Positions 33,611-45,676 are shown, counted from the stretch's first letter. The stretch: DNA of 64,000 bases from Methylobacterium sp. BTF04 (GCF_010692745.1 NZ_JAAHTB010000005.1:1-64000); one strand, 5' to 3'. Notes: generated from the sequence alone by a model not told the origin. A program made the numbers and translations.

Positions 33611-34951
33611 ATGTCAGTGCCGATGCCAGTGCCCGCCGCTTCGCTCCCAGGCCCCAGGGCCGCGGACCTCCTCACCTGGTACGACCGGCATCGCCGCGTG
33701 CTGCCGTGGCGGGCGCTCGCCGGGCAGACGCCCGATCCGTACCGGATCTGGCTCTCGGAGGTGATGCTGCAGCAGACCACCATCGCGGCGGTCAAACCCT
33801 ACTTCCAGAAGTTCCTCGAGCGTTTTCCCACCATCGACGCGTTGGCGGCGGCGCCCGAGGAGATGGTGATGACCGCCTGGGCCGGGCTCGGCTACTATTC
33901 GCGTGCCCGCAACCTTCACGCCTGCGCCAAGGTCGTCGCTGCCTCCGGTGCCTTCCCCGACACGCTGGAGGGTCTGCGCAAGCTGCCCGGCATCGGCGCC
34001 TACACGGCCGGCGCGATCGCGGCCATCGCCTTCGACCGGCAGGAGGCGGCCGTCGACGGCAATGTCGAGCGCGTGATGACCCGGCTCTTCGCCATCGAGA
34101 CGCTGATGCCGGCGGCCCGCGCCGAGGTGCGTGTGCGGACCCAGGCGCTCGTGCCCGCCGACCGGCCCGGCGACTTCGCTCAGGCGGTGATGGACCTCGG
34201 ATCGACGATCTGCACCCCGAAGCGTCCGGCCTGCGCCCTGTGCCCGTGGATGGCCCCATGCCGGGCGCGCGGCCTCGGACTGCAGGAGACCTTTCCGCGC
34301 AAGATTAAGGCAGTGAAGGGCACGATCCGGCGCGGTGCGGCCTTCGTGGCGATCCGGGCCGGCGACGAAGCGATCCTGTTGCGTACGCGCCCGCCCGAGG
34401 GGCTGCTCGGCTCCATGGCCGAGCCGCCGATGAGTCCTTGGGAGGCCGCGTACGACCCGGCCCAGGCGCTACTCGACGCGCCGCTCGATGCCCGCTGGAA
34501 GCGCCTGCCGGGGCTGGTTCGCCACACCTTCACCCATTTCCCGCTCGAGCTCACGGTGTTCTGCGCCCGGGTTTCGCTGAGCACGGTGCCGCCGCCCGGC
34601 ATGCGCTTCACCCCCCGTCGCGACCTCGACGACGAACCGCTTCCGGGTGTGATGAAGAAGGTACTTGCCCATGCCTTCGACCCGAAGCCGGACGTGGTAA
34701 AAGTGCCGAAGGCCAAGGCGATGCGGGTGGTCGCGCCGGCACCGCTCTTCGCCGAACCCGAACCGCCGCCAGCTGCGCCGAAGCCGACGTTCCGCCCGGT
34801 GCCGAAGCCGTCACCCCGCGTGGCGCCAGCCGTGGCGCCGGACCCGATCGATTCGGATTTCGACGGCATGGTCGAGCAAGGGGGGGCCGATGCAGACGTT
34901 GCGCCGACCGCACCGCGCAAACGGGGACGCCCCCGGACGCGCCCACTCTGA
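33611..34951 (+). CDS. mutY: A/G-specific adenine glycosylase with AT-hook tail
   Basis: Removes adenine mispaired with 8-oxoguanine. The 446-aa product has the catalytic Glu in LSEVMLQQTT, helix-hairpin-helix LRKLPGIGAYTAGAIA, catalytic Asp in VDGNVERVMTR, the 4Fe4S cluster C-x6-C-x2-C-x5-C (CTPKRPACALCPWMAPC), and a C-terminal NUDIX-like domain for 8-oxoG recognition. About 90 further residues are Pro/Ala-rich and end in RKRGRPRTRPL, a textbook AT-hook core (GRP flanked by basics). That tail is unusual for MutY. Start could be ATG 33596 or 33611; the second has the better spacer from GGACGGG. Confidence 0.93.
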   Translation: MSVPMPVPAASLPGPRAADLLTWYDRHRRVLPWRALAGQTPDPYRIWLSEVMLQQTTIAAVKPYFQKFLERFPTIDALAAAPEEMVMTAWAGLGYYSRARNLHACAKVVAASGAFPDTLEGLRKLPGIGAYTAGAIAAIAFDRQEAAVDGNVERVMTRLFAIETLMPAARAEVRVRTQALVPADRPGDFAQAVMDLGSTICTPKRPACALCPWMAPCRARGLGLQETFPRKIKAVKGTIRRGAAFVAIRAGDEAILLRTRPPEGLLGSMAEPPMSPWEAAYDPAQALLDAPLDARWKRLPGLVRHTFTHFPLELTVFCARVSLSTVPPPGMRFTPRRDLDDEPLPGVMKKVLAHAFDPKPDVVKVPKAKAMRVVAPAPLFAEPEPPPAAPKPTFRPVPKPSPRVAPAVAPDPIDSDFDGMVEQGGADADVAPTAPRKRGRPRTRPL

Positions 34952-34982
34952 CGAAAGGCGCGTCCGCCCGTGAAAGGCCGGA

Positions 34983-36014
34983 TCAGCGCCAGCCGAGCGC
35001 CGGCTTCTCGATGAGGTGCCAGCTCACCAGCCCGAGCAGACCGGCGGCGACCAGCGTCGCGAGACCGCCCACAATCGGCGAGAGGTCCGGAAAGCCGGCG
35101 ACGAGGAGGTTCTGCACTGGCCATGCGTAGAGATAGAGCCCGTACGACGGATCGGTCTCGTTCGTGGCCAGGCTGAGCGGGTTGGGCCGCACCACACAGG
35201 CGAACCAGAACGTCAGGTAGCCCCCGAGAACGATGAGGGCCGGCTCGGCGAGGGCCGGGACGGTCATGGCCGGACCCAGCAGTAGCGCGGCGATTGCCGC
35301 GCCACGCCGGTCGAGCCGGATCCAGTCGGAAAACACGTGGAACGCTCCGCCGCACAGGAACGCGAAAGTGAGTCGGATCGCCTCCGGCGGATACCCGATC
35401 AGGCTCTTCAGGATCGTGAGGCTGGGGAGGTCGGTACGGGCGACGAACAGTGCGGCGAAAGCAGTGAGCACGGCCAGATATGCGCCCCGGTGCCGGAGCA
35501 CTCCGAGGCATCCGAGGATCAGCACCAGAAGATAGCAGCGGAATTCGTAGGCAATGCTCCACATCGCCCCGTTGAGCGCCGGATTGGGCAGGCCGGCGAA
35601 GGCGCCCGGTACCTCCGGTACCGACAGCGACAGCATTCGTCCCAAGGCGCGAAGCGGCTTCACCTCCGTGAGATTGCCGCCCGCCAGAGGCGCGACGACC
35701 AAAAGACAGACCAGGGATGCGATGATGAAGGCCGGATAGATCCGCAGGATCCGTCGCCACAGGAAGTCACCAACGGAACGCGCGCGCAGGAAGCTCGCGA
35801 CGATGAGGTAGCCGCTCACCAGAAAGAATCCGTCCACGGCGAGTTCGCCGAAGGACAGGGTTCCGAACAAGCGCGTCAGCGGCTCGCGCGACCGGTTGCC
35901 GTCGATAAGTTCCGGCGCGTGCGCGACCACGACGAGGGCGGCGAAGACCAGCCGCACCGAGCCGAAATTGTTGGCCCGGCGCGTCGTTCCGTTATCCCCA
36001 CCGCCGAGCGACAT
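34983..36014 (-). CDS. Acyltransferase 3 family membrane protein
   Basis: A 343-aa integral membrane O-acyltransferase (about ten helices). The family's N-terminal catalytic His is in RLVFAALVVVAHAPEL, and the second motif RILRIYPAFIIASLV is present. Members O-acetylate surface sugars such as O-antigen, exopolysaccharide or Nod factor. ATG 36014 lies 10 bp after the ccrM stop codon, so it may be cotranscribed with ccrM, an odd partner. It converges on mutY. Confidence 0.9.
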   Translation of the reverse strand: MSLGGGDNGTTRRANNFGSVRLVFAALVVVAHAPELIDGNRSREPLTRLFGTLSFGELAVDGFFLVSGYLIVASFLRARSVGDFLWRRILRIYPAFIIASLVCLLVVAPLAGGNLTEVKPLRALGRMLSLSVPEVPGAFAGLPNPALNGAMWSIAYEFRCYLLVLILGCLGVLRHRGAYLAVLTAFAALFVARTDLPSLTILKSLIGYPPEAIRLTFAFLCGGAFHVFSDWIRLDRRGAAIAALLLGPAMTVPALAEPALIVLGGYLTFWFACVVRPNPLSLATNETDPSYGLYLYAWPVQNLLVAGFPDLSPIVGGLATLVAAGLLGLVSWHLIEKPALGWR

Positions 36015-36024
36015 CTGCGGATGA

Positions 36025-37825
<1,801 letters not shown>

Positions 37826-38179
37826 ATGAACATCAAGCCTGTTCGCGGAATCGTTGCCATTATGGGTACCGTCGTGACACTCGCAAGCGCCAGCCAGCCG
37901 GCTATGGCGCAAAGCGGAGCCGCCTCTTGGTATGGGAGCGGCCGCAAGACGGCCAATGGCGAGCGGTTCAACCCGAACGGGATGACCGCCGCACACCGCA
38001 GCCTGCCGTTCGGCACCCGGGTCCGGGTCGAGAACAAGCGCAATGGCCGATCGGTGGTGGTCCGTATCAACGATCGCGGTCCGTTCGTGCGCGGCCGGAT
38101 CATCGATCTCGCCAAGGGACCGGCGCGCGCGCTCGGCATGGGCGGGACGACCTACGTCGCCTTGAGCGTGCTCAACTGA
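37826..38179 (+). CDS. rlpA: RlpA-like septal ring lytic transglycosylase domain protein
   Basis: A 117-aa secreted protein: signal peptide ([20 protein letters not shown] ... AMA-QS) followed directly by a double-psi beta-barrel ([59 protein letters not shown]). Catalytic Asp in NDRGPF and the His in AAHRSLPFG are present. Such domains cleave glycan strands lacking stem peptides. No SPOR domain is attached, so it is the short form common in this order. ATG 37826 is chosen because AAAGGGA lies 6 bases upstream. Confidence 0.92.
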   Translation: MNIKPVRGIVAIMGTVVTLASASQPAMAQSGAASWYGSGRKTANGERFNPNGMTAAHRSLPFGTRVRVENKRNGRSVVVRINDRGPFVRGRIIDLAKGPARALGMGGTTYVALSVLN

Positions 38180-38304
38180 GCTTTTTGTCTTCGGCCGGCG
38201 TTGTCTCAGCGTCGGCCGTGCCCATTTCGAGCGCGAGCATCGTTTCTTTCGAAACGAGGTCCGCCGAACTCGACACTGCTCAAGGCACCACGCGCAGGTA
38301 CATG

Positions 38305-38619
38305 ATGGCCAAGCCCCTGATCGTCGAAATTCCGCATGAACTCGGGCTCGCCGAGGCACGCCGGCGCATCGCGGATGGCATCACCCAGGCCAACGGCCTG
38401 TTCGACAAGGCCGGCATCGCCGTCGACAAGCTCGCCTGGACCGACGACCGGCTCGATTTCGCCATGGCGGCGATGGGCCAGAAGGTCGATGGAAACGTCG
38501 ACGTACGGCCCGGGACCGTCCGGATCGAGGTCCGCCTGCCGCTGCTGCTGGCCCTGTTCGCCGAGCAGATCCAGAAGAAGCTCGGCAAGGAAGGCAACCT
38601 CCTCCTGACGAAGAAGTAG
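38305..38619 (+). CDS. Polyhydroxyalkanoate-granule associated family protein
   Basis: A 104-aa protein beginning MAKPLIVEIPHELGLAEARR, with RIADGITQANGLFDKAGI and a beta-rich second half (GNVDVRPGTVRIEVRLPLLL) ending in QIQKKLGKEGNLLLTKK. This matches the small PHA_gran_rgn family, associated with polyhydroxyalkanoate granules or their regulation. ATG 38305 follows AGGTAC; ATG 38302 is equally possible and adds one Met. It stands alone after rlpA. Presence fits an organism that stores polyhydroxybutyrate. Confidence 0.8.
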   Translation: MAKPLIVEIPHELGLAEARRRIADGITQANGLFDKAGIAVDKLAWTDDRLDFAMAAMGQKVDGNVDVRPGTVRIEVRLPLLLALFAEQIQKKLGKEGNLLLTKK

Positions 38620-38634
38620 GGCGCACCGGAACCG

Positions 38635-38692
38635 CCTCGCGGGCGGGCCGTTGCAAGGGGCCGCCTCTAAGGGGCGCCCCGCTCGCGAGAGG
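38635..38692 (+). promoter_or_regulatory. Hairpin overlapping the ribosome-binding site of the next gene
   Basis: The stretch CCTCGCGGGCGG (38635-38646) can pair, with a 2-nt bulge, with CCGCTCGCGAGAGG (38679-38692). The 3' arm overlaps GAGAGGAAG (38687-38695), the Shine-Dalgarno sequence of the 76-aa gene. Another internal pairing is possible. Confidence 0.35.
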
Positions 38693-38700
38693 AAGCCTGC

Positions 38701-38931
38701 ATGTCAAACCCCGGACCGATTCCCGAGACGCCCGTTCCCGAGACGCCCTACGAGGCGCCGCAGACGCCGGCTCCGACGAGCCCGGACCTTCCCGGAACCG
38801 ACATCCCCGGCCAGACGCCCACAGAAGCGCCCGACGTCACGCCGACCGAAATTCCCATGAACGACCCCGATGTCGGGCCCGCCATTGCGCCGGATCCTTC
38901 GCCGACAGGCCCCGCCAACCCGACGATGTAG
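38701..38931 (+). CDS. Pro/Thr-rich acidic hypothetical protein (76 aa)
   Basis: ATG 38701 has an excellent GAGGAAG upstream. The product is intrinsically disordered: repeats of PETP, PTEAP and PDxxP (MSNPGPIPETPVPETPYEAP at the start), one third proline, with no signal peptide or membrane segment. Short Pro/Thr/Glu-rich proteins of this kind occur in related genomes, but I know no function. The good ribosome-binding site and consistent composition along the entire length support expression. Its leader may fold over the ribosome-binding site. Confidence 0.65.
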   Translation: MSNPGPIPETPVPETPYEAPQTPAPTSPDLPGTDIPGQTPTEAPDVTPTEIPMNDPDVGPAIAPDPSPTGPANPTM

Positions 38932-38985
38932 GTCGGCGCACCGAACCATTGGTTTGCGGGCGCCGGCACTGCCATAAGCCCGGCC

Positions 38986-40803
<1,818 letters not shown>

Positions 40804-40969
40804 CGCCGCGATGCGGTGATCGCAAAGCCGAGCCGGTCTTCGGTCTTCCCGTAGATCTTTGTGTTTGCATCGGTTTTTCCAGGAACCGCTAGCCCCTCTC
40901 GAGCCGGCGCACTAGCCAAGCCGGCGCGCTTGCACCACCTATGCGCTCGACCGCACGCCGGAGCCCCGC

Positions 40970-42088
40970 ATGACCGCACGCCTGTTCGAGCCCCTGCGCC
41001 TCGACGACCTCACACTCGACAACCGCATCATCGTGGCCCCGATGTGCCAGTATTCCGCCCATGCCGGTCAGGCCAGCGACTGGCACCTGATGCATTTGGG
41101 TCAGATGGCGATGTCGGGGGCCGGATTGCTGACGCTGGAGGCGACCGCGATCTCGCCCGAAGCCCGCATCTCGCCCACCGATCTCGGCCTGTATTCCGAT
41201 GAGACCGAGCGGGCGCTCGGCCGGGTGCTCGACGCGGTGCGCGGCTACGCACCGATCCCGATCGCGATCCAGATCAACCACGCCGGTCGCAAGGCTTCGA
41301 GCCGGGCGCCGTGGGATGGCGGTGCCCAGATCGCACCGGACGCTCCCGACGGCTGGCGCACCGAAGCCCCCTCGGAGATCGCCCACGGCGACGGTGAGGT
41401 CGCGCCCCACGCCCTCGACGCCGAGGGCCTGAAGCGGATCCGGGACGGTTTCGTCGCCACCGCGCGCCGGGCGCTTGCGATCGGCATCGACGGGTTCGAG
41501 TTGCACGGGGCGCACGGCTACCTGCTGCACCAGTTCCTGTCGCCGCTCGGCAACCAGCGCACCGATCAGTATGGCGGCAGCCTCGCCAACCGAATGCGCT
41601 TCCCGCTCGAATGCTTCGAGGCGGTGCGCGACGCGGTGCCGGCGGGTAAGCCCGTGTGGATGCGCGTCTCGGCCACCGACTGGGTCGAGGGCGGCTGGAC
41701 CCTCGACGAGACCGTGGAACTCGCCCATGCCCTGAAACGCCGGGGCACGGCGGCGATCCACGTCTCGACCGGCGGGCTCTCGACCCAGCAGAAGATCCCG
41801 CTTTCGGCGGGCTATCAGGTCCCCTTCGCCGAGCGGATCAAGGCTGAGACCGGCCTCACCACCATCGCGGTCGGGCTGATCACGGAAGCCGCACACGCCG
41901 AATCGATCCTGGCCGAGGGCAAGGCCGATGCGATCGCGCTGGCGCGTGGCCTGCTCTACGATCCGCGCTGGCCGTGGCACGCGGCAGCCGAGCTCGGCGC
42001 GCAGGTGCGGGCTCCCAAGCAATACTGGCGTTCGCAGCCGCGGGAGTTCAAGGACCTGTTCACCGCCACCCTGCACGGACAGCGCTGA
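40970..42088 (+). CDS. Old yellow enzyme family NADH:flavin oxidoreductase (YqjM class)
   Basis: A 372-aa FMN-dependent ene-reductase. Motifs: NRIIVAPMCQYSAHAG (N-terminal Cys of the YqjM/thermophilic-like class), IQINHAGRKA, and GIDGFELHGAHGYLLHQFLSPLGNQRTDQYGG, which contains the catalytic neighbourhood and phosphate site, then VSTGGLSTQQKIPL and AIALARGLLYDPRWPW. The Cys in APMCQYS tunes flavin potential in this subclass. It reduces activated C=C bonds of xenobiotics or lipid peroxidation products. The following 117-aa hypothetical gene starts 2 bp after its stop, so they are cotranscribed. Confidence 0.93.
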   Translation: MTARLFEPLRLDDLTLDNRIIVAPMCQYSAHAGQASDWHLMHLGQMAMSGAGLLTLEATAISPEARISPTDLGLYSDETERALGRVLDAVRGYAPIPIAIQINHAGRKASSRAPWDGGAQIAPDAPDGWRTEAPSEIAHGDGEVAPHALDAEGLKRIRDGFVATARRALAIGIDGFELHGAHGYLLHQFLSPLGNQRTDQYGGSLANRMRFPLECFEAVRDAVPAGKPVWMRVSATDWVEGGWTLDETVELAHALKRRGTAAIHVSTGGLSTQQKIPLSAGYQVPFAERIKAETGLTTIAVGLITEAAHAESILAEGKADAIALARGLLYDPRWPWHAAAELGAQVRAPKQYWRSQPREFKDLFTATLHGQR

Positions 42089-42090
42089 TC

Positions 42091-42444
42091 ATGGACGATG
42101 TGACGACCTTCGACGTGGAGCGCGTCCGCCTCGATCTCGAGAACGGAATCTGCCTCATCTCCGGGGCGGACGACGAGGAGGAGCCGGCCGGCTACTTCAT
42201 CATCCAGATGGAGAAGGGCGATCCGGACGGCCCGCTCATCGAGGTCTTCGGTGAGGATCTGACCCAATCCGACGGCGTGCTCACCCTGGAGATGGGCGTG
42301 CGCCACCTCCTCTTCACTTTCGAGCCGACCAGCCCGATCGGCGCCGAGATGCCGGCGGTGCGGATCGAATCCCGCACCGAGATCGCCGAGGGCGTGCGCT
42401 CACGGCTCTCCGTCGCCTTCGGGAAGCGCGCCAAGCGGGTGTGA
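42091..42444 (+). CDS. Hypothetical protein (117 aa) coupled to OYE gene
   Basis: ATG 42091 is 2 bp after the oxidoreductase stop codon. The acidic N-terminus (MDDVTTFDVERVRLDLENGI) is followed by a beta-rich body (GYFIIQMEKGDPDGPLIEVF, GVLTLEMGVRHLLFTF) and a basic C-terminal tail (RSRLSVAFGKRAKRV). No signal peptide or membrane helix. The alternating pattern suggests a small all-beta domain. I do not recognise a family; close coupling suggests a role with the reductase, but this may simply reflect genome compaction. Confidence 0.7.
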   Translation: MDDVTTFDVERVRLDLENGICLISGADDEEEPAGYFIIQMEKGDPDGPLIEVFGEDLTQSDGVLTLEMGVRHLLFTFEPTSPIGAEMPAVRIESRTEIAEGVRSRLSVAFGKRAKRV

Positions 42445-42451
42445 CGCGAAT

Positions 42452-43237
42452 TCAGCGTGCCATCGCGCCCACCATCGGTCCAAGCGGACGGCTGAGGTCG
42501 GACCGGCCCATGGACGGCGCGTAGAGGCTCGATACGCTGCCATCGAGGAACAGAGCGTTGCGGCAGCCGAGATCGTCCTTGAACAGGCGGGCGAAGGCGC
42601 CGAAGCTCACCGGGCGCTCGGAGATCGCGAACACCGCGGTGCGGCCGTCATCGCGCACGCCGACGCCGTTGCGGATCTTCTGGCTCGGGCCGTCGGCGGA
42701 GATCTTCGGGTGGATATGGCCGTCCACCACCAGCATCGGGCCGGATTGCGTGGCGAAATCGGGCTTGGGCTGGACGCGGAGATAGCGCGTCGTCTCCATT
42801 ACTCCGGCCCGGTCGCCCTTCACGTAGAAGATGCCGTTGGGCTTGAGGTGGAAGTTGCCGGGGCCATTGGCGGTGGAGACCCCCTTCATCTCGCGCCCGT
42901 CCTCGACATAGAGCCCGACCGGAGCCTGGCCCTTGTCGTACATGCCCGCATTCATCGCGAAGCTGAGGCGGGGACCCTGCTTCTGCGCCAGGGTCGAGAG
43001 CGAGCCGTAGGGCAGGCTATCGGCTCCGAGCCAGAACACCCGAACGCGCTCGCGCCGCAGATCGACGGTGCAGACGGTGTAGGCTTCGCCGGCCGACTGC
43101 ACCGCCCGGCATGGCGCCGCGGCCGGGGCGGCCGACGCCGGAGCGGAATAGCCCCACGCGACTGCCACCCACGCGACCGCCAGGAGCCGACCGGCCCGAT
43201 GCAGCGGAAGACCGTTCGTCCGGTGGCGTGACATCAT
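42452..43237 (-). CDS. Secreted phosphodiester glycosidase family protein (DUF2233)
   Basis: A 261-aa exported protein with a signal peptide (LLAVAWVAVAWGYSAPASA-APA). The NAGPA/DUF2233 core is visible: LSFAMNAGMYDKGQAPVGLY, NGIFYVKGDRAGV, SGPMLVVDGHIHP, RNGVGVRDDGRTAVFAISE and CRNALFLDGSVSSLYAP. Family members cleave phosphodiester-linked sugars or act in exopolysaccharide and spore-related envelopes. ATG 43237 is preferred; upstream, the frame becomes a poly-Pro antisense image of the glycine-rich gene and is not coding. It is convergent with the operon to its left and divergent from the glycine-rich gene. Confidence 0.86.
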   Translation of the reverse strand: MMSRHRTNGLPLHRAGRLLAVAWVAVAWGYSAPASAAPAAAPCRAVQSAGEAYTVCTVDLRRERVRVFWLGADSLPYGSLSTLAQKQGPRLSFAMNAGMYDKGQAPVGLYVEDGREMKGVSTANGPGNFHLKPNGIFYVKGDRAGVMETTRYLRVQPKPDFATQSGPMLVVDGHIHPKISADGPSQKIRNGVGVRDDGRTAVFAISERPVSFGAFARLFKDDLGCRNALFLDGSVSSLYAPSMGRSDLSRPLGPMVGAMAR

Positions 43238-43484
43238 CGGGTTGACCTGACTCTGGCGACTCGGTTCCAGGATACGGTCCGGGCAACCGATCGACGGCGC
43301 GCGGAAGCCACCTCCTCGCCCGAAATCCCGGCATCTTTCAAGGGGCTGACGCGCCGGCGCCAGTTTGCCGGTCAGCGGCGATCGGTTCACGATACCGGGA
43401 AGATCAAATGCAACATGAACCGTTGGCGGGGTGTCCGCGTTTTGACTCCGATGGGGATGCTCTAGGCTCTCGGAGATCGCAGAG

Positions 43485-43985
43485 ATGAAACGAATTGTTC
43501 TGGCCTCGGCCGCGATGATCGGTGCCCTCGCCATGATCCCGGCCGGTGCTGAAGCCCGTGGCGGTTTCGGCGGTGGTGGATTCCACGGTGGCGGCTTTGG
43601 CCACGGTGGGTTTGGTGGCGGCGGCTTTCGCGGTGGTGGCTTTCGTGGTGGCTTCGGCGGCGGAGGGTTCCGCAACGCTGGTTTCGGTGGCTACCGCGGT
43701 GGTTTCGGCGGTTATCGCGGAGGCTACTATGGTCGCGGCTACGGCCGCGGTTACGGTTATGGCCTAGGTGGCCTGGGTCTCGGCGTTGGCCTCGGTCTCG
43801 CTGCCGGTGGTCTCTATGGCGGCTACGGCGGCGGCTACGGTGGATATTACGGCGGCGGCTACGCTCCCGTGGGCTATGGCGGTTACGGCGGTGGGTATGG
43901 GTACGGTGGCGGCTGCTACACCGTGCCTCGCGTTCGCTGGACGCCGTACGGCTATCGTCGGGTGTTGGTCGAGCGCTGCGACTGA
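43485..43985 (+). CDS. Secreted glycine-rich protein
   Basis: A 166-aa protein with a signal peptide (MKRIVLASAAMIGALAMIPA, cleaved after AEA) and a mature part made almost entirely of Gly with Phe, Tyr and His: first GGGF/HGGGF repeats, then GGYRGGYG repeats. The final 25 residues differ (CYTVPRVRWTPYGYRRVLVE) and hold two cysteines, probably a small folded or anchoring end. Such proteins are secreted or envelope-associated structural proteins; metal binding through histidines is possible but unproven. It is followed by a strong terminator, indicating a single-gene transcript. Confidence 0.85.
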   Translation: MKRIVLASAAMIGALAMIPAGAEARGGFGGGGFHGGGFGHGGFGGGGFRGGGFRGGFGGGGFRNAGFGGYRGGFGGYRGGYYGRGYGRGYGYGLGGLGLGVGLGLAAGGLYGGYGGGYGGYYGGGYAPVGYGGYGGGYGYGGGCYTVPRVRWTPYGYRRVLVERCD

Positions 43986-44010
43986 TCGCACGATCCGACA
44001 TCAGACAGGA

Positions 44011-44038
44011 AAGGGGCCGCATTCGCGGCCCCTTTTTT
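44011..44038 (+). terminator. Terminator after the glycine-rich gene
   Basis: Perfect 10-bp stem AAGGGGCCGC / GCGGCCCCTT with loop ATTC, then a run of Ts. Confidence 0.9.
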
Positions 44039-44052
44039 CGTCTTGAAGGCCA

Positions 44053-44472
44053 TCAGCGGCGGCTCTCCTCGCGCCGCATCGGCATGGCATCGATGGTATC
44101 GAACAACGTCCGCGTTGGAATCGGTTCGTCCCGGTTGAGCTTTGCGCCGCCATCCTTGCCGATAAGCAGCACCCGGAACCCATCCCGTGGCAGTCCGAGC
44201 CGGTCTCTCAGCCGCCGGGCCGAATCCCCTTGTCCCAGTATCTCGATGGTGACCAAGTCGCGCTCCGCCATCCCGGCCTTGGCGGCGGCAACGGTGCTAC
44301 GCTGAACTACCAGCCGCGGATCAGCGCCATCGGTGGCCGAGATCACCAGGACGCGTGATGTCCAGCGATAGGCTCCGAGAGGATCGTCGGCCGCCCGCGT
44401 CGCTCCGATCCCGGTGAGGGTCGCGCCGCCGGCCAACAGCGTTGCGCAGAGCACCATCCATCCACTCGCCAT
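44053..44472 (-). CDS. DUF4174 domain secreted protein
   Basis: A 139-aa protein with a signal peptide (MASGWMVLCATLLAGGATLT ... TRA-AD) and a compact domain starting DPLGAYRWTSRVLVISATDG, with RLRDRLGLPRDGFRVLLIGK, GAKLNRDEPIPTRTLFDTID and PMRREE. This is the DUF4174 pattern, a thioredoxin-like fold without the redox cysteines, usually periplasmic. ATG 44472 has AGGAG at ideal spacing, which decides the start; the longer upstream frame is antisense to the dehydrogenase gene. Function unknown. Confidence 0.85.
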   Translation of the reverse strand: MASGWMVLCATLLAGGATLTGIGATRAADDPLGAYRWTSRVLVISATDGADPRLVVQRSTVAAAKAGMAERDLVTIEILGQGDSARRLRDRLGLPRDGFRVLLIGKDGGAKLNRDEPIPTRTLFDTIDAMPMRREESRR

Positions 44473-44601
44473 CGTCGCTCCTGCTCGATCACCCGATGAT
44501 CCTGACAACGCCCGGAACAGGCAGCGGGCACCATCGGCTGATTTGCGCATCGGTCGGGCGGGACCCATGTCCGTACCAATCCTCCAGTACCAGGAGCCGA
44601 C

Positions 44602-45639
44602 ATGACAGGACCCGCCTTGCCCGCCAGCACCGTGAATCGTCGCATCGTCCTCGCCGCCCGCCCGCATGGAGAGCCGAACGAAAGTCATTTCCGACTGGAG
44701 GAGACGCGGATGCCGACTGCCCAGCAGGGCGAGGTTCTGCTGCGCAACCGCTTCCTCTCCCTCGATCCGTACATGCGCGGGCGGATGAGCGCGGCCAAAT
44801 CCTATGCCGAGCCCGTCGCCATCGGCGACACCATGGTGGGCGCCACGGTGGCCGAGGTCGTGACCTCGCATCACCCCGATTATCGGGTCGGAGACAGCGT
44901 GGTCGGTTTCGGCGGCTGGCAGGATTTCTACACTTCGAATGGCAACGGCCTGCGCAAGCTCGACCCGCAGACGGCGCCGGTCACGACGGCACTCGGTGTC
45001 CTCGGAATGCCCGGCATGACCGCCTATACCGGCCTCCTCACGATCGGCCGGCCGAAGCCCGGCGAGACCGTGGCGGTGGCCGCCGCCACCGGTCCGGTAG
45101 GCTCACTCGTCGGGCAGATCGCCAAGCTGAAGGGCGCGCGTGCCGTCGGCATCGCCGGCGGCCCTAAAAAATGCGCCTATCTGACAGAGCATCTCGGCTT
45201 CGACGCGGCCATCGATCATCGCAGCGAGAGTTTTGCCGACGATCTCGCGGCCGCCTGTCCGAAGGGCATTGACGTCTATTTCGAGAATGTCGGCGGTGCG
45301 GTGTTCGATGCCGTGCTGCCGCTCCTCAACACCTTCGCCCGGCTTCCCGTCTGCGGTCTAGTCTCGGGCTACAGCGCCACCGACCTGCCGGCCGGCCCCG
45401 ACCGTATCCCGCTGCTGATGCGGGCGGTTTTGTCGAAGCGCCTTCACCTGCAGGGCTTCATCGTGTGGGATTTCGCTTCGCAGGAGGCCGCGTTCCTCGA
45501 CGCGGTCGGCGGCTGGCTGCGGGACGGACGCATCCGCCACCGCGAGGATATCGTCGACGGACTGGAGGCTGCGCCCGAGGCCTTCGCCGGCCTGCTGAAA
45601 GGCCGGAACTTCGGCAAGCTGATCGTCAAGATCGCCTGA
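44602..45639 (+). CDS. NADP-dependent oxidoreductase, MDR superfamily (zinc-free)
   Basis: A 345-aa medium-chain reductase of the leukotriene B4 dehydrogenase/CurA class. Signatures: FLSLDPYMRGRMSAAKSYAE near the start, GMPGMTAYTGLLTIGRPKPG, the nucleotide loop AATGPVGSLVGQIAK, GGPKKCAYL and DVYFENVGGAVFDAVLPLL. Zinc ligands are absent. Such enzymes reduce alpha,beta-unsaturated ketones or aldehydes using NADPH. ATG 44602 follows AGGAG by 5 bases. It is a single gene, divergent from the DUF4174 gene. Confidence 0.93.
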   Translation: MTGPALPASTVNRRIVLAARPHGEPNESHFRLEETRMPTAQQGEVLLRNRFLSLDPYMRGRMSAAKSYAEPVAIGDTMVGATVAEVVTSHHPDYRVGDSVVGFGGWQDFYTSNGNGLRKLDPQTAPVTTALGVLGMPGMTAYTGLLTIGRPKPGETVAVAAATGPVGSLVGQIAKLKGARAVGIAGGPKKCAYLTEHLGFDAAIDHRSESFADDLAAACPKGIDVYFENVGGAVFDAVLPLLNTFARLPVCGLVSGYSATDLPAGPDRIPLLMRAVLSKRLHLQGFIVWDFASQEAAFLDAVGGWLRDGRIRHREDIVDGLEAAPEAFAGLLKGRNFGKLIVKIA

Positions 45640-45647
45640 GCGCTGGC

Positions 45648-45676
45648 TTGTCGGTCAATCCGAACAAAGATAGAAC
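45648..45676 (+). promoter_or_regulatory. LexA (SOS) box overlapping a promoter upstream of ssb
   Basis: GAAC (45662-45665), seven bases, GAAC (45673-45676): the direct-repeat LexA box of alphaproteobacteria (GTTC-N7-GTTC on the other strand). It overlaps a promoter with TTGTCG (45648-45653), 17-bp spacer and TAGAAC (45671-45676). The ssb start is 165 bp downstream. Confidence 0.6.

Noticed and set aside
43238..43675. Poly-proline N-terminal extension of the phosphodiester glycosidase frame
   Set aside because: It is the antisense image of the glycine-rich gene; the real protein starts with its own signal peptide at 43237.
43550..43920. Repeated GGT/GGC-rich units resembling a repeat array
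   Set aside because: They are in-frame codons of the glycine-rich protein with irregular unit length; no spacers, so not CRISPR or a noncoding satellite.
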